34,626 bases of DNA from Ruminococcus sp. UBA4275 (lineage in GTDB: Bacteria; Bacillota; Clostridia; Oscillospirales; Ruminococcaceae), in NCBI GenBank assembly GCA_002395085.1, contig DGVV01000083.1:1-34626 (forward strand), in the 5' to 3' direction. The notes beneath the pieces are model-generated. The model was not told where the DNA came from. It saw only the letters and a list, made by a program, of their open reading frames with translations, and searched no databases. Position numbers and translations under genes: made by a program. Of the stretch, positions 31,366 through 34,626 are shown piece by piece (within the stretch, counting starts at the first letter, position 1; each line of letters begins with the position of its first letter).

Positions 31366-32840
31366 AAGAAAAAGAGCTGTTGCAGATTATGCAGGCACTT
31401 CCGGAGGAATACCTCGACGAAGCCGTGCATTATCAGCTTCTTGCCGCTTCCCTTGCGCCCGCTGCACTCCAGAACGGTAAACCCAAACGTATGCGAATAC
31501 CGAAAAAGGCTTCCGTTTTGAAAATCGCAGTTCCGAGCATCGCAACGGCAGCGGCGGCTGCGGTTGCCGTCACAGTCGGCATCCAGCACATGAATACGCA
31601 GAAGCCGGATACCATTCCGGGCAATTCCGTTCCGGTTGAAGTCACGGAGATGATCGTTCAGACTGACACATCTGAAGCGACAACCCTCACAACCGCCGAA
31701 ACGACAACGTCCAGAACCAAAAAATCAACGTCCGGTACTTCTAAAACAACTATGACAACAACCGTCAGCGAATCTTCGCAGACGACTTCTAAAACAACCG
31801 GTACGGAAAAATCCGTGACAACACAGAGCAGTACCACGCGGCGGTCGCAGACCACTTCCGGCTCAACTGCTGCAACTACTGCATCGCGCACAACCGCTTC
31901 TGTCACGAAAACCACGCAGAGCGATCCCTTTACTGCACCGCCGCATACTTCGGTGACACAGCAGTCCTCTGCATCATCCCATACGCAGCAATCCCATACG
32001 ACCGTTTCATCGCAGCCGTATGTTGATTTCCTGCTGGGTGACGTGGATCTCAACGGAATCGTCGATGCCGCAGACGCAAATCTGCTGCTGCGGGAATATC
32101 TGACAGTCGTGGTAGAAGGCGGCGATACCCTTCTCTCAGAGGAGCAGATGCGCCGCGGCGACGTCATTGAGAATAATCCGTATTACCCGTTCGGAAAATA
32201 TCCGGTCGAGAAATCACTCAAAAATAAACCGATTATCGAGACCGATTATCCCATTACCCAAACCGATGCATGGGTTGTGCTTTCTTACGTGCAGGAGCGC
32301 CGCCTCGGCAGAAAAGAAGCGCTCGGTACGCTGGAGGAGTATATCGAGGCAAGTGATCCCGCATCGTGGCGCGGCAGTTACCGCTATCAGTTCGTCTATG
32401 TGCCGGACGATTTCTCCGAGGAGGAATTCCCCGTGGACAGCTTCGGTTCGATGCCCATGACGATCTACGCAGACGGTCAGCCGCTCAGCTTCGTCGGCTA
32501 TGAGATTCGCTTCTATGGCGTCAAGCTGATTGAATGCTGCTATTACTATGAAGACAACGGCAGCGAGTATGAGGCATGGTATATCCATCAGCCTGATCTC
32601 GTAATGACTGCACAGGCAGTCGATGCATGGTGCGCTGATCATCCCGATACGCGCAGGATCGGCTCGGCTTCTGTTCCGATTGCCGAAAATGAACCCGCCG
32701 TCAGCGGATTCCGGGATTATACGCTGATTATCGCAAACCGAAAGGTTGATGTCCGCATTCCGGAATATACCAGCCAAGCGGCGGAAGATGACGTTTTCAG
32801 GGCGATTTTCGACCTCTACAACGCCATGTACCAATCTTGA
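31362..32840 (+). CDS. Membrane anti-sigma factor with extracellular dockerin-like module (492 aa)
   Basis: Probable regulator of the sigma factor whose gene it overlaps. A short cytoplasmic N-terminus (1-50), presumably binding sigma, precedes one membrane helix (about 52-74) and a Ser/Thr-rich spacer (about 100-218). The outer part opens with a dockerin-type F-hand, GDVDLNGIVDAADANLLLRE (about 224-243), with every calcium ligand in place. The second F-hand is odd: the expected GDV start (GDVIENN, about 264) is separated by about 25 residues from its helix ITQTDAWVVLSYVQE (about 295-309). A C-terminal domain (about 310-490) is not recognised. The module may bind a cohesin, or the domain may only borrow the fold. 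It differs from SigI/RsgI systems, where the sensor is a carbohydrate-binding module and the sigma is SigI. GGGAGG precedes the ATG. Confidence 0.85.
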   Translation: MKEKELLQIMQALPEEYLDEAVHYQLLAASLAPAALQNGKPKRMRIPKKASVLKIAVPSIATAAAAAVAVTVGIQHMNTQKPDTIPGNSVPVEVTEMIVQTDTSEATTLTTAETTTSRTKKSTSGTSKTTMTTTVSESSQTTSKTTGTEKSVTTQSSTTRRSQTTSGSTAATTASRTTASVTKTTQSDPFTAPPHTSVTQQSSASSHTQQSHTTVSSQPYVDFLLGDVDLNGIVDAADANLLLREYLTVVVEGGDTLLSEEQMRRGDVIENNPYYPFGKYPVEKSLKNKPIIETDYPITQTDAWVVLSYVQERRLGRKEALGTLEEYIEASDPASWRGSYRYQFVYVPDDFSEEEFPVDSFGSMPMTIYADGQPLSFVGYEIRFYGVKLIECCYYYEDNGSEYEAWYIHQPDLVMTAQAVDAWCADHPDTRRIGSASVPIAENEPAVSGFRDYTLIIANRKVDVRIPEYTSQAAEDDVFRAIFDLYNAMYQS

Positions 32841-32873
32841 TGACATCCGACTCAGGTTTCATTCCTTCACACA

Positions 32874-32915
32874 CCCCGTCTTTGTGCGATCAGTCGCAAA
32901 GGCGGGGGCTTTTTT
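32874..32915 (+). terminator. Terminator of the sigma/anti-sigma operon
   Basis: A long stem (CCCCGTCTTTG at 32874-32884 pairs with CAAAGGCGGGG ending near 32907) with further pairing in the loop is followed by a run of six T. It begins 33 bases after the anti-sigma stop and separates it from spoIIGA. Confidence 0.9.
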
Positions 32916-32948
32916 GTCTGCCGGCAAATTTTCCAGCGCGGTGCTGTT

Positions 32949-32982
32949 CTGACAAGTTCCGCCCCGCATTCTGTGATATACT
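32949..32982 (+). promoter_or_regulatory. Candidate spoIIGA promoter with 22-bp spacer
   Basis: CTGACA (32949-32954, five of six to consensus) and TATACT (32977-32982) are separated by 22 bp. That unusual spacing is the known feature of the Bacillus subtilis spoIIG promoter, which needs Spo0A. No perfect Spo0A box is seen; TTTTTTGTC in the terminator tail and TTGTCAGAA (minus strand over the -35) are partial matches. The predicted start is only 3-5 bases before the ATG, which would make a nearly leaderless mRNA. Confidence 0.4.
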
Positions 32983-32992
32983 GAATGCGGTG

Positions 32993-33820
32993 ATGGAAAT
33001 GACAGTCTACCTCGATGTGCTGCTGATCTCGAATCTGTGGGTCGATTACGCGCTGCTGCGTGCCGCCGCCCGCCTGACCCATACGCCGCTTTCGCCCCTG
33101 CGCGCGGTATTGGCTTCTGCGGCGGGAGCGGTCAGCGCGCTGGCCATTCTGCTTCCCGCAATGCCCGCTGCGGTCTGCTTTGCAGGGCGCTGCCTGACCG
33201 CCTTTGCAATCGCCGCTGCCGCATTCGGAATGCGCTCCCCTCGCCTGCTCCTTCGGCAGACCGCTGTGCTGTTCCTGCTGAGCCTGTTTTTCTGCGGCGC
33301 GGTCTATGCGCTGGCAATGCTGCGTGCGCCGGCGGGATTTCTCATGCAGAATACCGTCGTGTATGCGGATGTTTCCCTGCTGACGCTCCTCATCGCAACG
33401 ACTGCCGCAGCGGCAGTTTCGGTACTCTGGGCAAAGCAGCGCGAACGTCTCCCAAAAGACGGTTATCGGCTGCATTTGCGGATCTGCGGCAAAGATTACA
33501 GTTTCCCCGCACTCGCGGATACCGGCAGCGTTTTGCGCGATGTGTTCTCCGGCAAGCCCGTTGTGGTGTGCCCCGCACATTCCCTCAGCAAATGGCTCGC
33601 ACAGTATCCGGATTCACAATCGGCTGCCGCTGCCTGCCGCGGCTTCCGGATGATTCCTGTGCAGACCGTCGCGGGATCCTGCCTGCTGCCCGCTTTTCTG
33701 CCGGATTATGCCGCAATCCTGCAAACCGGTCAGCGCACGGAGATTCCGCTGGATATTCTCATCGCCGTAACTGCGGAGCAGACGCCGGTTATCGTGCCTG
33801 CGGGCTGCATCCATGAATGA
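32993..33820 (+). CDS. spoIIGA: Sporulation sigma-E processing peptidase SpoIIGA (275 aa)
   Basis: Membrane aspartic protease that removes the pro-sequence of sigma-E in the mother cell after asymmetric division. About five hydrophobic segments make up residues 1-148, after the family-typical start VYLDVLLISNLWVDYALL. The C-terminal protease domain has Asp176 in ALADTGSVLRDVFSGKPVVV, matching the DTG active-site motif. Length is slightly under the usual 290-310. The ATG at 32993 (MEMTVYLDV) or 32999 (MTVYLDV) fits the family; no clear ribosome site is present. sigE follows 12 bases after its stop, the conserved spoIIG order. Confidence 0.92.
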   Translation: MEMTVYLDVLLISNLWVDYALLRAAARLTHTPLSPLRAVLASAAGAVSALAILLPAMPAAVCFAGRCLTAFAIAAAAFGMRSPRLLLRQTAVLFLLSLFFCGAVYALAMLRAPAGFLMQNTVVYADVSLLTLLIATTAAAAVSVLWAKQRERLPKDGYRLHLRICGKDYSFPALADTGSVLRDVFSGKPVVVCPAHSLSKWLAQYPDSQSAAAACRGFRMIPVQTVAGSCLLPAFLPDYAAILQTGQRTEIPLDILIAVTAEQTPVIVPAGCIHE

Positions 33821-33832
33821 GGGAGGCATTCT

Positions 33833-34552
33833 ATGCAGATTTTTTCACGCTGTTTCGTGCAAATCCGTCTATGGCTTCAGGGTGCTGCCGATGCGGAACA
33901 GATCCACTACATCGGCGGGACAGACCGTCTGCCGCCGCCGCTGACCCGCGCCGAGGAAGCTGACGCTTTCGTCGCTCTCGCACGGGGTGATCCCGATGCG
34001 CGCGAAAAACTCATCGTCCACAACCTGCGGCTTGTCGTGTACATCGCAAAAAAATTCGAGACCGCCGCCGTCCCGCTCGATGACCTCATCTCTATCGGGA
34101 CAATCGGGCTGATGAAAGCCGTCGGGACGTTTCATCCGGAGAAAAACATCAAGCTCGCAACCTACGCCTCGCGCTGCATCGAAAATGAGATTCTCATGCA
34201 CCTGCGGAAAGTTGCGCAGTACCGCGCAGAAATCTCGATCGACGAACCGCTCAATGTCGATTGGGACGGCAATGAACTGCTGCTCTCCGATTTGCTCGGC
34301 ACGGATGAGGACATCGTGAGCCGCGGCATTGAGAACGAATCGGAACGCGCGATCCTGCGGGCGGCGGTCATGCGGCTGCCGGCGCGTGAGCGGCAGATCA
34401 TGGAGATGCGCTTCGGGCTGCGCGGCGGCAGAGAGCGCACGCAGAAGGAGGTCGCGGACGCAATCGGCATTTCACAGTCGTATATCTCGCGGCTTGAAAA
34501 GAAGATCATCAAGCGCCTGCGCGATGAGCTGGAGGAGGTGATCTTTTCCTGA
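33833..34552 (+). CDS. sigE: Sporulation sigma factor sigma-E (pro-form) (239 aa)
   Basis: First mother-cell sigma factor of sporulation. The N-terminal pro-region (about 1-27) ends in IHYIGGTDRLPPPLT, the conserved SpoIIGA cleavage region. Region 2 (about 58-130) includes EKLIVHNLRLVVYIAKKFE, LISIGTIGLMKAV and KLATYASRCIENEILMHLR. Region 4 (about 175-235) has MRLPARERQIMEMRFGL and the helix-turn-helix TQKEVADAIGISQSYISRLE. Length is as in Bacillus and Clostridium. GGGAGG precedes the ATG by about seven bases. It forms an operon with spoIIGA. Its presence suggests sporulation genes are retained, though not that the organism sporulates. Confidence 0.97.
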   Translation: MQIFSRCFVQIRLWLQGAADAEQIHYIGGTDRLPPPLTRAEEADAFVALARGDPDAREKLIVHNLRLVVYIAKKFETAAVPLDDLISIGTIGLMKAVGTFHPEKNIKLATYASRCIENEILMHLRKVAQYRAEISIDEPLNVDWDGNELLLSDLLGTDEDIVSRGIENESERAILRAAVMRLPARERQIMEMRFGLRGGRERTQKEVADAIGISQSYISRLEKKIIKRLRDELEEVIFS

Positions 34553-34588
34553 ATCCGCCGCTGCCGGAAGCATCCTCCACATAACAAA

Positions 34589-34626
34589 ACCGCCGTATCT
34601 GCGTGGAATTTCGCAGGTGCGGCGGT
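34589..34626 (+). terminator. Terminator of spoIIGA-sigE, cut by the window end
   Basis: A 15-bp stem (34589-34603 with 34612-34626, two G-U pairs) with an 8-base loop, 36 bases after the sigE stop. The stem reaches the last base of the window, so the expected T run cannot be seen. Confidence 0.7.

Noticed and set aside
34553..34588. Possible start of sigG after sigE
   Set aside because: Only 36 bases remain before a terminator hairpin; no start codon with a ribosome site is seen, so nothing can be claimed.

Overview
The window looks like a chromosomal segment of a cellulosome-building, fibre-degrading gut Firmicute of the Ruminococcus type (R. flavefaciens / R. champanellensis-like; this is inference, and no marker gene here fixes the species). 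The support is direct. Four secreted proteins carry type I dockerins: a serpin, a DUF4874/DUF4832 protein, a PL1 pectate lyase and a GH9-CBM3 cellulase. A fifth dockerin-like module sits in a membrane anti-sigma factor. Long threonine-rich linkers join the modules. The Gram-positive sortase pilus cluster and the sporulation genes spoIIGA-sigE point the same way. Promoters are nearly all strong sigma-A type with 17-bp spacers.

Layout. 1-3850: a two-gene ABC exporter (MacB/FtsX type) on the minus strand. 4010-5542: dockerin serpin. 5984-6286: a minus-strand tRNA cluster (Gly-TCC, Arg-TCT, His-GTG) with its own promoter and terminator. 6392-10643: a probable two-gene unit, a degenerate GGDEF signalling protein followed by a dockerin DUF4874/DUF4832 protein. 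10675-13644: dockerin pectate lyase, whose promoter is embedded in an inverted repeat. 13686-14231: kptA on the minus strand. 14309-15552: the rplJ-rplL operon with an L10-type leader and attenuator. 15567-18057: GH9 cellulase on the minus strand.

18078-26516 is a self-contained minus-strand pilus operon. In transcription order it encodes signal peptidase I, a large LPETG tip-type protein with a catalytically dead CHAP domain, the LPVTG major pilin, a class C sortase, a CnaB minor pilin with an LIQTG signal, and a second sortase. It has its own promoter, upstream insulating terminators and a final terminator. 26926-28058 holds two translationally coupled phage-tail-like genes with no other phage genes nearby. 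28237-29493 is a CNNM/CorC-family membrane protein. Its promoter lies at the edge of a 96-bp tandem repeat (29536-29761).

29864-30688: a tandem DUF1508 (YegP-like) gene and a small acidic gene. 30748-32915: an ECF sigma factor and a translationally coupled membrane anti-sigma factor whose outer part contains a dockerin-like module. This is the most interesting candidate system: a sensor that may report on cellulosome or extracellular state. 32949-34626: spoIIGA-sigE, preceded by a promoter-like pair of hexamers 22 bp apart.

The theme is cell-surface interaction with plant fibre: secreted cellulosomal enzymes, a protease inhibitor to protect them, a pilus for attachment, and trans-membrane signalling. 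No transposase, CRISPR array or rRNA was seen.
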